Assembly (NCBI GenBank): GCA_913773715.1
Contig: CAJYHD010000333.1
Span: forward strand, 1-19,777
From: an uncultured Sphingobium sp.
Lineage (GTDB): Bacteria > Pseudomonadota > Alphaproteobacteria > Sphingomonadales > Sphingomonadaceae
DNA: 19,777 bases
Direction: 5' to 3'
Part shown: positions 1-7,636 of the stretch, piece by piece
Numbering within the stretch: position 1 is the first letter of the stretch
Layout of the letters: each line of letters starts with the position of its first letter
Notes under the pieces: model-generated
Told to the model about the DNA's origin: nothing
Database searches by the model: none
The model's input: the letters and a program-made list of their open reading frames with translations, nothing else
Made by a program: the position numbers and the translations under genes

Positions 1-980
1 TGGCGCTGGTGCTGGCCTTCGCGGGCGGTGCGTTCGCCTTCACCCGCATAGCGCCCAGCTTCCGCGCCCGTACGCGGGTCGAGCGGCTGGTGATGGCGAC
101 GCTGCTCGTCTGCTCGCTGCTAGCGATCATCACGACGCTTGGGATCGTCGCTTCGTTATTGTGGGAAAGCTTCCGCTTCTTCTCGATGGTCAATCCGATC
201 GACTTTCTGTTCGGCACCAAATGGTCGCCGCAGTCGGCTGCGATGGGCTATGGCAACGGTGACGCGTTCGGCGCGGTGCCGCTGTTCTGGGGCACGATCT
301 TCATCGGTGCGATCATCGCCATGATCGTCGCCATCCCGCTCGGCCTGATGAGCGCGGTGTATCTGACGCAATATGCAAGCCCGACGGTGCGTCGCTGGAT
401 GAAGCCGATCCTCGAAGTATTGGCGGGCGTCCCGACGGTCGTTTACGGCTACTTCGCCGCGCTGACGGTGGCGCCTGCCTTGCGCAATTTCGCGGTGTCG
501 ATCGGCATCCATAGCGCGAGTTCAGAAAGCGCGCTCGCCGCCGGTCTCGTCATGGGCGTGATGATCATTCCCTTCGTCTCCTCCATGGCCGACGACAGCA
601 TCGCCGCCGTGCCGCAATCGATGCGCGACGGCAGCCTCGCCATGGGCGCGACGACGAGCGAGACGATCAAGCGCGTTCTCATCCCCGCAGCGCTGCCCGG
701 CGTCGTCGGTGGCGTGCTGCTCGCCGTCAGCCGTGCGATCGGCGAGACGATGATCGTGGTGATGGCGGCGGGCCTTGCCGCTAACCTGACGCTCAACCCC
801 TTCGCCAGCGTGACCACCGTGACGACGCAGATCGTCCAGTTGCTAACCGGTGATCAGGAGTTCGACAGCGCCAAGACGCTCGCCGCCTTCGCGCTCGGCC
901 TTGTCCTGTTCATCGTCACTCTGTTGCTCAACATCGTGGCCCTGCGGGTCGTGAAGAAATATCGCGAGGCTTACGAATGA
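1..980 (+). CDS. pstC: Phosphate ABC transporter permease PstC (5' end outside window)
   Basis: Inner-membrane permease of the high-affinity PstSCAB phosphate importer; it pairs with PstA to form the channel. The reading frame is open from base 3 with no stop, so the start lies upstream. A GTG at 9 is only an internal codon. About 326 residues are visible. They show a hydrophobic segment followed by a loop with FLFGTKW, a permease core of several membrane helices, and the cytoplasmic coupling segment containing SMRDGSLAMGATTSE, followed by the SRAIGETM stretch typical of Pst permeases. Alphaproteobacterial PstC proteins often have an extra N-terminal part, so a good share may be missing. The stop overlaps the pstA start as ATGA (977-980), implying translational coupling in a pst-pho operon. 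Assignment is from family motifs and gene order; PstC rather than PstA follows from the order. Confidence 0.93.
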   Translation, partial: ALVLAFAGGAFAFTRIAPSFRARTRVERLVMATLLVCSLLAIITTLGIVASLLWESFRFFSMVNPIDFLFGTKWSPQSAAMGYGNGDAFGAVPLFWGTIFIGAIIAMIVAIPLGLMSAVYLTQYASPTVRRWMKPILEVLAGVPTVVYGYFAALTVAPALRNFAVSIGIHSASSESALAAGLVMGVMIIPFVSSMADDSIAAVPQSMRDGSLAMGATTSETIKRVLIPAALPGVVGGVLLAVSRAIGETMIVVMAAGLAANLTLNPFASVTTVTTQIVQLLTGDQEFDSAKTLAAFALGLVLFIVTLLLNIVALRVVKKYREAYE

Positions 981-2233
981 GCGCCGCACCGACCCCCGAA
1001 CGCCTTCCCACCGACTGGAAGTCGGACGCGATGCAGAAACGGATCGCGCGGCGCTATACGTCTGAGCGGCGGTTCAAGCTGGCCGGTTTCGCTGCCGTGC
1101 TGCTCTCCGCTGCGTTTCTCGCCTTCCTGCTGTCCACCATGGTCGGCAACGGCATACGCGGCTTCACCCGGACGCAGATTGCGGTGAAGGTCGACTTCCC
1201 CGCTTCTCCCCTGCTGCTCGATCCCAAGGCGATTACGGACGAAGCCTTGGCCAACGCCAACTTGCCGATGGTGACGAGCGCGGTTGCCAAGAGGCAGTTG
1301 GGTGCGAACGCCGACGCGCTGCTCTCGCCTACCGCATGGATGACGGTCCGCGATGCGATCAAGGATGATCCGACGATCCTGTCGCGCACGGAGACACTGA
1401 AGCTCCCCGCCTCCACCGCGATCGACCTGGCTGCCAAGAGCAGCGGCTCTCCCGAAGCGGAGGCAGAGGTGGCGCGGCTCAAGCAGTCGGGTGCGTTGTC
1501 GACCGGAATCAACTGGAACTTCCTGTCCGCGAGCGACGGCACCGATCCGACGCAGGTCGGGATCTGGGGCGCGTTCAAGGGGTCGTTGCTGACGATGCTC
1601 GTGACGCTGCTACTGAGCTTTCCGGTGGGTGTCGCAACTGCTCTCTATCTGGAGGAATATGCGCCCAAGACTTGGTGGACCGACATCATAGAGGTGTCGA
1701 TCAACAATTTGGCGGCGGTTCCCTCGATCATCTTCGGCCTGCTCGGCCTATCGATCTTCCTCAATCTGATCCATCTGCCACGATCGGCGTCACTGGTCGG
1801 CGGCATGACGCTAGCGCTGATGACCATGCCCGTCATTGTCATCGCCGGGCGCAATGCGATCAAGTCCGTGCCGCCAAGCATCCGCGACGCCGCGCTCGGA
1901 ATCGGCGCAAGCCCGGTGCAGGTCGTGTTCCAGCATGTGCTGCCGCTCGCGCTGCCGGGCATCCTGACCGGCACGATCATAGGCATGGCGCGTGCGCTGG
2001 GCGAGACCGCGCCGCTGCTGATGATCGGCATGCGCGCCTTCATTGCGACGCCGCCCGGCGGAATCGTCGATCCCGCGACCGTATTGCCGGTGCAAATCTT
2101 CCTCTGGTCCGACGAAGTATCCCGGGGCTTTGTGGAAAAGACCTCCGCCGCCATCATCGTGCTGCTGGTGTTCCTGCTCGCGATGAACGGCATCGCCATC
2201 TACCTGCGCAACAAATTCGAAAGACGGTGGTAA
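977..2233 (+). CDS. pstA: Phosphate ABC transporter permease PstA, long form
   Basis: Second inner-membrane permease of the PstSCAB phosphate importer, 418 residues. A basic cytoplasmic N-terminus precedes a membrane helix at about 34-56. A hydrophilic region of roughly 130 residues (about 60-190), presumably periplasmic, follows before the permease core starts with [14 protein letters not shown] near 195. The coupling motif [14 protein letters not shown] is at about 299-312 and [14 protein letters not shown] follows. E. coli PstA is under 300 residues; the excess is this N-terminal insert, which is known in alphaproteobacterial PstA (DUF3333-type). The ATG at 977 overlaps the pstC stop by four bases. 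The stop at 2231-2233 is five bases before pstB. Confident from homology features and operon position. Confidence 0.95.
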   Translation: MSAAPTPERLPTDWKSDAMQKRIARRYTSERRFKLAGFAAVLLSAAFLAFLLSTMVGNGIRGFTRTQIAVKVDFPASPLLLDPKAITDEALANANLPMVTSAVAKRQLGANADALLSPTAWMTVRDAIKDDPTILSRTETLKLPASTAIDLAAKSSGSPEAEAEVARLKQSGALSTGINWNFLSASDGTDPTQVGIWGAFKGSLLTMLVTLLLSFPVGVATALYLEEYAPKTWWTDIIEVSINNLAAVPSIIFGLLGLSIFLNLIHLPRSASLVGGMTLALMTMPVIVIAGRNAIKSVPPSIRDAALGIGASPVQVVFQHVLPLALPGILTGTIIGMARALGETAPLLMIGMRAFIATPPGGIVDPATVLPVQIFLWSDEVSRGFVEKTSAAIIVLLVFLLAMNGIAIYLRNKFERRW

Positions 2234-2238
2234 CCGCC

Positions 2239-3027
2239 ATGACCGAAGAACAGAAGAATCTCGCCCCCGCCGACCCCAAGATGACTGCGCGCGACGTCAA
2301 GGTCTTCTATGGTCCCAAGCAAGCGATCAAGGGCGTGTCGATAGACGTCGACATGGACAATGTCACCGCCTTCATCGGCCCGTCGGGCTGCGGCAAGTCG
2401 ACTTTCCTGCGGACGCTCAATCGCATGAACGACACTGTCGCGTCGGCGCGCGTCGAAGGGACGATCACGCTCGACGGCGACGACATCTACGCCCCGTCGA
2501 TGGATGTGGTGCAGTTGAGAGCGCGCGTCGGCATGGTGTTCCAGAAACCCAATCCGTTTCCCAAGTCGATTTACGAAAATATCGCCTATGGGCCGCGTAT
2601 CCACGGCCTGGCCCATGCGAAGGCCGACCTCGACACCATCGTAGAGAAGTCGCTGCGCCGCGCGGGTTTGTGGGAAGAGGTGAAGGACCGGCTGCAAGAC
2701 AGCGGAACCGCACTTTCGGGTGGTCAGCAGCAGCGCCTCTGCATCGGTCGCGCCATTGCGGTGGAACCCGAGGTCATCCTGATGGACGAACCCTGCTCGG
2801 CGCTCGACCCGATCGCGACAGCCAAGATCGAGGAACTGATCCACGAACTGCGCGGCCGCTACGCGATCGTCATCGTCACGCACAACATGCAGCAGGCGGC
2901 CCGCGTGTCGCAGCGTACCGCCTTCTTCCACCTCGGCGAACTGGTCGAATATGGCGTGACGAGCGACATCTTCACCAATCCAAAGGCGGAACGAACCAAG
3001 GATTACATCACCGGGCGCTACGGCTGA
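2239..3027 (+). CDS. pstB: Phosphate ABC transporter ATP-binding protein PstB
   Basis: Cytoplasmic ATPase that powers the PstCA phosphate channel, 262 residues, the usual family length. All ABC motifs are present: Walker [10 protein letters not shown] (47-55), Q-loop Q102 in [11 protein letters not shown], signature LSGGQQQR (159-166), Walker B VILMDEP with catalytic E184, D-loop SALD, and H-loop H215 in VTHN. The FQKPNPFP segment is characteristic of PstB among ABC ATPases. The frame is open far upstream inside pstA, but the ATG at 2239 gives a normal PstB N-terminus and sits five bases after the pstA stop, so I chose it. phoU follows after 17 bases. Confidence 0.97.
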   Translation: MTEEQKNLAPADPKMTARDVKVFYGPKQAIKGVSIDVDMDNVTAFIGPSGCGKSTFLRTLNRMNDTVASARVEGTITLDGDDIYAPSMDVVQLRARVGMVFQKPNPFPKSIYENIAYGPRIHGLAHAKADLDTIVEKSLRRAGLWEEVKDRLQDSGTALSGGQQQRLCIGRAIAVEPEVILMDEPCSALDPIATAKIEELIHELRGRYAIVIVTHNMQQAARVSQRTAFFHLGELVEYGVTSDIFTNPKAERTKDYITGRYG

Positions 3028-3044
3028 TCCGGGGGAGAAAAAAC

Positions 3045-3740
3045 ATGGCTGAACATACGATCAAGGCATTCGACGAGGAAATCGACCGGCTGCGTGGGCT
3101 TATCGCCGAAATGGGCGGCCGCGCGGAAGCGGCGATCGAGAATGCGATGCTGGCGCTGGTGCGGCAGGACCGCGACCTCGCGGCGCAGGTGGTGGCCGAC
3201 GACAAGCGCATCGACGCGATCGAGGCGGAAGTCGAAAAGCTGGTCGTGCAGGTGATCGCCCTGCGCGCGCCGATGGCGAACGATCTGCGCGACGTGATCG
3301 CCGCGATGAAGATCGTGAGCGTGGTCGAACGGATCGGCGATTATGCCAAGAACATCGCCAAGCGCGTGCCGCAGATCGTCACCAACCAGCATATGCTGGA
3401 ACCCGTGTCGCTGCTCCCTTCCATGGGGCAGGTCGCGGGCGAGATGGTGCAGGACGCATTGAACGCCTTTGCCGCGCGCGATGCCGATCTCGCGCTCGCG
3501 GTGATCGAGCGCGATACGGTGGTGGACGATTTCTACAACAGCGTGTTCCGCACGCTCGTCACCTTCATGGTCGAAAATCCCAAGACGATCAGCGAATGCG
3601 CGCATCTGCTGTTCGTTGCCAAGAATATCGAACGCATCGGCGACCACGCGACCAACGTCGCGGAGATGGTCTATTACGCCGCAACGGGCCAGACGCTGCC
3701 CGACCGCGAACGCGGCGGCACGGCTCAGGCGGAGGACTGA
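3045..3740 (+). CDS. phoU: Phosphate signalling regulator PhoU
   Basis: Cytoplasmic helical protein that links the Pst transporter to the PhoR/PhoB two-component system and keeps the Pho regulon off when phosphate is plentiful. It has 231 residues in two PhoU three-helix repeats. Each repeat carries the conserved metal-binding ERIGD signature: E95-D99 (VVERIGDYAKNIAKR) and E196-D200 (NIERIGDHATNVAE). The ATG at 3045 has a purine-rich GGGGGAG ribosome site at about 3031-3037. It follows pstB by 17 bases and precedes phoB by four, so it is almost certainly co-transcribed. Length and motifs are typical and nothing is missing. Confidence 0.96.
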   Translation: MAEHTIKAFDEEIDRLRGLIAEMGGRAEAAIENAMLALVRQDRDLAAQVVADDKRIDAIEAEVEKLVVQVIALRAPMANDLRDVIAAMKIVSVVERIGDYAKNIAKRVPQIVTNQHMLEPVSLLPSMGQVAGEMVQDALNAFAARDADLALAVIERDTVVDDFYNSVFRTLVTFMVENPKTISECAHLLFVAKNIERIGDHATNVAEMVYYAATGQTLPDRERGGTAQAED

Positions 3741-3744
3741 TAGC

Positions 3745-4446
3745 ATGGCAAGGGCGAAGATGCTGCTGGTGGAAGATGACGCGGCGCTCGCCGAACTGCT
3801 CATCTGGCATTTCAAGCGCGAGGATTTCGACGTCGCCCATACGGTCGATGGCGAGGAAGCGCTGATCATGGCGCAGGAAAACGTGCCCGACATCGTGCTG
3901 CTTGATTGGATGGTCGAAAGCCTGTCTGGCATCGAAGTCTGCCGCCGCCTGCGCCGGTCGAGCGGCACGGCGAACGTCCCGATCATCATGCTGACAGCGC
4001 GCGGCGAGGAAGAGGATCGCGTCCGTGGCCTGGAAACCGGCGCAGACGATTATGTGACCAAGCCCTTCAGTCCCCGCGAACTGGTCGCCCGCGTCGGCGC
4101 GGTGCTGCGACGCGTACGTCCGGCGCTGGCCGGCGAGACGCTGACGTTCGCAGACGTTGAAATGGACACCGTCGGTCACAAGGTCCGCCGCAGCGGTCAG
4201 GTCATTCCGCTCGGCCCTACCGAATTCCGCCTGCTGCGCCATTTCCTGGAGCATCCCGGCTGGGTCTTCTCGCGTGAGCGGTTGCTCGACAGCGTATGGG
4301 GACAGGATAGCGACATCGAACTGCGTACGGTCGATGTCCACATTCGTCGCCTGCGCAAAGCGATCAACGGCGACGGCAAATATATGGACATCATCCGCAC
4401 CGTGCGTTCGGCGGGCTATGCGCTTGATACCGAAGGCGTGAACTAA
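3745..4446 (+). CDS. phoB: Phosphate regulon response regulator PhoB
   Basis: OmpR-family transcription factor that binds Pho boxes when phosphorylated by PhoR, 233 residues. The receiver domain (about 5-120) has the acidic pair D11/D12, phosphoacceptor D54 (LLDWM), T84 and K106 (KPF). The C-terminal winged helix (about 135-230) contains PTEFRLLRHFLEHPG, VDVHIRRLRKAI and RTVRSAGYAL, as in PhoB. The ATG at 3745 lies four bases after the phoU stop. Placement at the end of a pst-phoU operon makes PhoB much more likely than another OmpR regulator. The partner kinase phoR is not in the window and may lie upstream of pstC, as in many alphaproteobacteria (inference). No Pho box is visible because the operon promoter is outside the window. 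Confidence 0.95.
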   Translation: MARAKMLLVEDDAALAELLIWHFKREDFDVAHTVDGEEALIMAQENVPDIVLLDWMVESLSGIEVCRRLRRSSGTANVPIIMLTARGEEEDRVRGLETGADDYVTKPFSPRELVARVGAVLRRVRPALAGETLTFADVEMDTVGHKVRRSGQVIPLGPTEFRLLRHFLEHPGWVFSRERLLDSVWGQDSDIELRTVDVHIRRLRKAINGDGKYMDIIRTVRSAGYALDTEGVN

Positions 4447-4473
4447 GCGCGCCTTCTCGACAGGGACAAGAAC

Positions 4474-5382
4474 ATGAGCCAAGGGCATCGTGTGATCGCC
4501 CTTGCCGCCTCCGCTCTGTTCGTCCTCATCTGGTCGACCGGCTTCATCGTCGCGCGCGCGGTCGTGCCGCATGGCGCACCGGAACTGGTGCTCGCCATCC
4601 GTATGACGCTGTCGGCGCTGTTGCTGACGTGCTTTGCGTTGAAGACCCGGCAGGCATGGCCGAGCGGGCAGCGACTGGCGCTGCATCTTGGCGCGGGCGC
4701 GATGCTGCATGGGCTGTATCTGACGCTTAGCTGGTGGGCGGTGGGACGCGGCATGCCCGCCGGGATCATGTCGCTGCTGGGTTCGCTCCAGCCGCTGATG
4801 GTCGCGCTGGCAAGCGTTGCGCTGTTGGGCGAGCGGCTTGCCGGTCGCACATGGATCGGGCTGGGCGTCGCGATCGGCGGCGTCGCCTGCGTGCTTGCTC
4901 CTGCGATCGAACGGTCGGGCGCGGGGGCGGTGACGATCTTCCCGGTCATCGCCGGGATCGTCGCAGTCCTTGCCATGGCGGGCGGAACCGTCATCCAGCG
5001 TGGTCGCATTGCGGGTGATCCGATCTGGGTGTCCGGCGCGGTGCAGAATGCGGGCGGCGCACTGGTCGCGATCGCTGCTGCGATCATCGTGGGCGAATGG
5101 CGCTGGGACGATGCGCCGTTGTTGTGGATCGGACTTGGCTGGTCGGTGCTAGGACTGTCGGCGGGCGGACTTTCGCTGCTCGTCTGGCTGGTGCGGCGTC
5201 AGGGGCCGACCGCCATGTCGATGCTGTTGCTGCTAGTCCCTCCGCTCGCCGCGATCGAAGCCTGGGCGCTGTTCGGCGAGCGACTGGGTCCGGTGCAGCT
5301 TGTCGGCTTCGCTCTGGCGCTCGGCGGCGTACTGCTTGGGCGATCCGCGCCGCGCCCGGCGGCGCCCGTAGAACCGGCCTGA
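4474..5382 (+). CDS. EamA/DMT-superfamily membrane transporter
   Basis: Predicted inner-membrane drug/metabolite transporter, 302 residues, with two repeated EamA halves of about five helices each. The first half opens with ALFVLIWSTGFIVARAVV, typical of the family. Other family-like stretches are LLGSLQPLMVALAS with GERL at about 106-127 and LLLLVPPLAAIEAW with GERLG near 250-270. The substrate cannot be told; relatives export amino acids or small metabolites. An AGGGA ribosome site (4462-4466) precedes the ATG by seven bases. The gene starts 27 bases after phoB with no terminator between, so read-through from the pho operon is possible (inference). The 3' end converges with the chorismate mutase gene with only three bases between the stops. 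Confidence 0.88.
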   Translation: MSQGHRVIALAASALFVLIWSTGFIVARAVVPHGAPELVLAIRMTLSALLLTCFALKTRQAWPSGQRLALHLGAGAMLHGLYLTLSWWAVGRGMPAGIMSLLGSLQPLMVALASVALLGERLAGRTWIGLGVAIGGVACVLAPAIERSGAGAVTIFPVIAGIVAVLAMAGGTVIQRGRIAGDPIWVSGAVQNAGGALVAIAAAIIVGEWRWDDAPLLWIGLGWSVLGLSAGGLSLLVWLVRRQGPTAMSMLLLLVPPLAAIEAWALFGERLGPVQLVGFALALGGVLLGRSAPRPAAPVEPA

Positions 5383-5385
5383 GCT

Positions 5386-5664
5386 TCAGCCCTCGCGAAT
5401 ACGCTCGTGGTGGCGGATGACCTCGTCGATGATGAAGCGCAGGAATTTCTCGGTAAAGTCCGGGTCGAGATTGGCGTCGGCAGCCAGTTGACGCAGGCGC
5501 GCTATCTGCCGCTCCTCGCGGCCCGGATCGGCGGGCGGTAATTCGTGCGTCGCCTTATATTCTCCCACCGCCTGCGTGATCTTGAAACGCTCGGCCAGCA
5601 TGAACACCAGCGCCGCGTCGATATTGTCGATGCTTTCACGATAGCGTTGCAAGGTGTCGGTCAC
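5386..5664 (-). CDS. Chorismate mutase, monofunctional AroQ type
   Basis: Converts chorismate to prephenate in phenylalanine and tyrosine synthesis. It is a 92-residue, all-helical cytoplasmic protein without a signal peptide. Most active-site residues of the E. coli PheA mutase domain can be matched with a constant shift of two: R9, R26, K37, D46, R49 and E50 correspond to R11, R28, K39, D48, R51 and E52. At the position of E. coli Q88 there appears to be H86 (or E87) within IIDEVIRHHERI. This resembles the short alphaproteobacterial chorismate mutases. Transcribed divergently from the polyprenyl synthase gene across 104 bases. The aroQ symbol is avoided because it also names a dehydroquinase. 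Confidence 0.9.
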   Translation of the reverse strand: MTDTLQRYRESIDNIDAALVFMLAERFKITQAVGEYKATHELPPADPGREERQIARLRQLAADANLDPDFTEKFLRFIIDEVIRHHERIREG

Positions 5665-5768
5665 GGCGGCTCCTCCGGTTGGTCGGCGCGCTTTTTGCGC
5701 CTTCCGCCGCCCCGCGCAAGCTATTCCCGCTTGCCATCTGCTTTTCCCCCCGCCAAGGGTCGCACGTC
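5665..5768. other. Divergent intergenic region between chorismate mutase and polyprenyl synthase
   Basis: This 104-base gap must hold the start signals of both flanking genes. I see the AAGGG ribosome site at 5755-5759 serving the polyprenyl synthase ATG at 5769. A short inverted repeat GGCGC/GCGCC (5685-5689 and 5697-5701) encloses a T-rich loop. No convincing -35/-10 pair could be recognised on either strand. Confidence 0.4.
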
Positions 5769-6797
5769 ATGACTTCGCCCGCTTCCGGTAACGTCCATCC
5801 GATCGACCGCGCCAAGGGCGCACCGTCGCTGACCCCGATCATGGATCTGGTCGCAGGCGGGATGAATCAGGTCAACGCCGTCATTCTCGACCGGATGCAG
5901 TCGCGCATTCCGTTGATCCCCGAGCTTGCCGGACACCTGATCGCGGGCGGCGGCAAGCGATTGCGCCCGATGCTGACGCTCGCCTGCGCAGACCTCGTCG
6001 GATATGCGGGCAGCCGCCACTACAAGCTCTCCGCCGCCGTCGAGTTCATCCATACCGCCACGCTGCTGCATGACGATGTTGTCGATGGATCGGGCATGCG
6101 TCGGGGCCGCAAGACCGCCAACATCATCTGGGGAAACAGCGCCAGCGTGCTGGTCGGCGACTTCCTCTTCTCCCGCTCCTTCGAGTTGATGGTCGAAGCC
6201 GAGTCGCTCAAGGTGCTCAAGATCCTGTCCAATGCTTCGGCCGTGATCGCGGAGGGCGAGGTCAACCAGCTAACCGCCCAGCGCAAGATCGACACGAGTG
6301 AGGACCAGTATCTCGACATCATCGACGCCAAGACCGCCGCGCTGTTCGCAGCAGCCTGCCGCATCTCCGCCGTAGTTGCCGATCGCAGCGAGGCGGAGGA
6401 GCATGCGCTCGACGTCTATGGCCGAAACCTTGGCATCGCGTTCCAGCTGATCGACGACGCCATCGATTACGAGTCTGACGAAGCGACCATGGGCAAAGAT
6501 GCGGGCGACGACTTCCGCGACGGCAAGGTGACGCTGCCCGTCATCCTCGCCTATGCGCGCGGGTCGGAAGAGGATCGCGCCTTCTGGAAAGCGGCGATCT
6601 CCGGCCACCGGATCAGTGACGAGGATCTGGCGCATGCGACGAGCCTGCTGCGATCGACCGGCGCGATCGCCGACACACTGGCCCGCGCGCGGCATTATGG
6701 CCAACGTGCGATCGATGCGCTGGGGATGTTCCATGCCGGTCGGGCCAAGGCGGCTCTTACCGAAGCGGTCGAGTTTGCGATAGCGCGCGCCTATTGA
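5769..6797 (+). CDS. ispB: Long-chain polyprenyl diphosphate synthase (ubiquinone side chain)
   Basis: Trans-isoprenyl diphosphate synthase that adds isopentenyl diphosphate units to an allylic primer to make the long side chain of ubiquinone (probably C50 in this group, by inference). It has 342 residues. The first aspartate-rich motif is DDVVD (102-106) with RRGRKTAN after it; the second is DDAID (229-233) in FQLIDDAIDY. GGGKRLRPML (60-69) is the isopentenyl diphosphate site. The residue five before the first motif is A97, small as in long-chain enzymes rather than aromatic as in farnesyl synthases. The frame is open about 30 codons upstream, but the ATG at 5769 has an AAGGG ribosome site nine bases away and gives a normal N-terminus. 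ispB is the best symbol; the exact chain length cannot be read from sequence. Confidence 0.92.
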   Translation: MTSPASGNVHPIDRAKGAPSLTPIMDLVAGGMNQVNAVILDRMQSRIPLIPELAGHLIAGGGKRLRPMLTLACADLVGYAGSRHYKLSAAVEFIHTATLLHDDVVDGSGMRRGRKTANIIWGNSASVLVGDFLFSRSFELMVEAESLKVLKILSNASAVIAEGEVNQLTAQRKIDTSEDQYLDIIDAKTAALFAAACRISAVVADRSEAEEHALDVYGRNLGIAFQLIDDAIDYESDEATMGKDAGDDFRDGKVTLPVILAYARGSEEDRAFWKAAISGHRISDEDLAHATSLLRSTGAIADTLARARHYGQRAIDALGMFHAGRAKAALTEAVEFAIARAY

Positions 6798-6847
6798 GGA
6801 TAGGCGGCGTTCGTCTGTTTCTCCTCCGCAAAGGTCCGCGCTCTTTC

Positions 6848-7627
6848 ATGATCCTCACTCCCGAAACCATTGCCTTCCTCATGGGCGCGGCCCTGACCGC
6901 AAGCTGCATCGATGCGATGGCGGGCGGCGGTGGACTTATCACCCTGCCAGCGCTGATGGCGGCAGGCGTGCCGCCGGTGCAGGCCGTCGCCACGAACAAG
7001 CTGCAAAGCTGCTTCGGTACCTTCGGTGCCTGCGTCGCCTATGCCCGACGCGGGCATATGAACCTCAAGGCCTATAAATGGCCGGTGCTGGCGGCATTCA
7101 TCGGATCGGTCGGAGGGGCATGGCTATTGCAGCGTGTCGATCCGTCCCTGCTCGCCGGGCTGATGCCTGCGCTGCTGATCGCGATGGCGACCTATTTCAC
7201 CTTCTCGCCCAAGCTGGGTGAGGAAGACCGGCACAGCCGGGTCGGGATGATCGGCCTCAGCCTGCTGGTCGGCGGGATCGGTTTCTATGACGGTTTCTTC
7301 GGGCCGGGAGCCGGGGCATTCTACACGACCATCTTCCTCGCACTCGGCGGACTGTCGCTGCTGCGAGCGACCGCGCAGACCAAGGCCGCAAACTTCGCGA
7401 GCAATCTGGCTGGCCTGCTGACGATGATCGCGGGCGGACATGTGATCTGGATCGCGGGCCTGGCGATGGCGGCAGGCAGCCTGATCGGCGGACAGATCGG
7501 TTCGCACCTAGCGATGCGGTTCGGATCGCGCCTAATCAAACCATTGCTGATCGTCATGTCACTGGCGTTGACGACCAAGATGCTGCTGGACCCGAAGAAC
7601 CCGATCCACATCTATCTGTTCGGCTAA
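6848..7627 (+). CDS. TSUP family (TauE/SafE) sulfite exporter-like permease
   Basis: Predicted inner-membrane permease of the TauE/SafE (TSUP) family, 259 residues and about eight helices in two halves. Family features are IDAMAGGGGLITLPALMAAG with AVATNKLQS near the N-terminus, and the second-half counterpart GFYDGFFGPGAGAF followed by QTKAANFASNLAGL. Overall it resembles E. coli YfcA. Relatives move sulfite, sulfoacetate or other organosulfur anions; the substrate here is unknown. The frame is open from a TTG at 6794 overlapping the previous stop. The ATG at 6848 starts directly before the first helix and is preferred. It may be co-transcribed with the polyprenyl synthase 50 bases upstream. 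Its stop is nine bases from the stop of the convergent kinase gene. Confidence 0.88.
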   Translation: MILTPETIAFLMGAALTASCIDAMAGGGGLITLPALMAAGVPPVQAVATNKLQSCFGTFGACVAYARRGHMNLKAYKWPVLAAFIGSVGGAWLLQRVDPSLLAGLMPALLIAMATYFTFSPKLGEEDRHSRVGMIGLSLLVGGIGFYDGFFGPGAGAFYTTIFLALGGLSLLRATAQTKAANFASNLAGLLTMIAGGHVIWIAGLAMAAGSLIGGQIGSHLAMRFGSRLIKPLLIVMSLALTTKMLLDPKNPIHIYLFG

Positions 7628-7636
7628 GCTGCGCCG

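Noticed and set aside
3018..3989. Long open frame on the minus strand antisense to phoU and phoB, and similar long frames elsewhere (2200-2931, 3589-4710, 12474-13694)
   Set aside because: High-GC shadow frames. The opposite strand encodes well-recognised proteins with full motifs, while these translations are arginine/histidine-rich, match no family and overlap several genes.
5685..5701. GGCGC/GCGCC repeat with a T-rich loop as a terminator
   Set aside because: It lies upstream of both divergent genes, where no transcript ends, and the stem is only five pairs.
5679..5768. Upstream start adding 30 residues to the polyprenyl synthase
   Set aside because: The ATG at 5769 has a well-spaced AAGGG site; the extra residues are non-conserved and would reach almost to the divergent chorismate mutase start.
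6794..6847. TTG start extending the TauE/SafE permease by 18 codons
   Set aside because: It overlaps the previous stop, adds a basic stretch not seen in the family, and the ATG at 6848 sits directly before the first helix.
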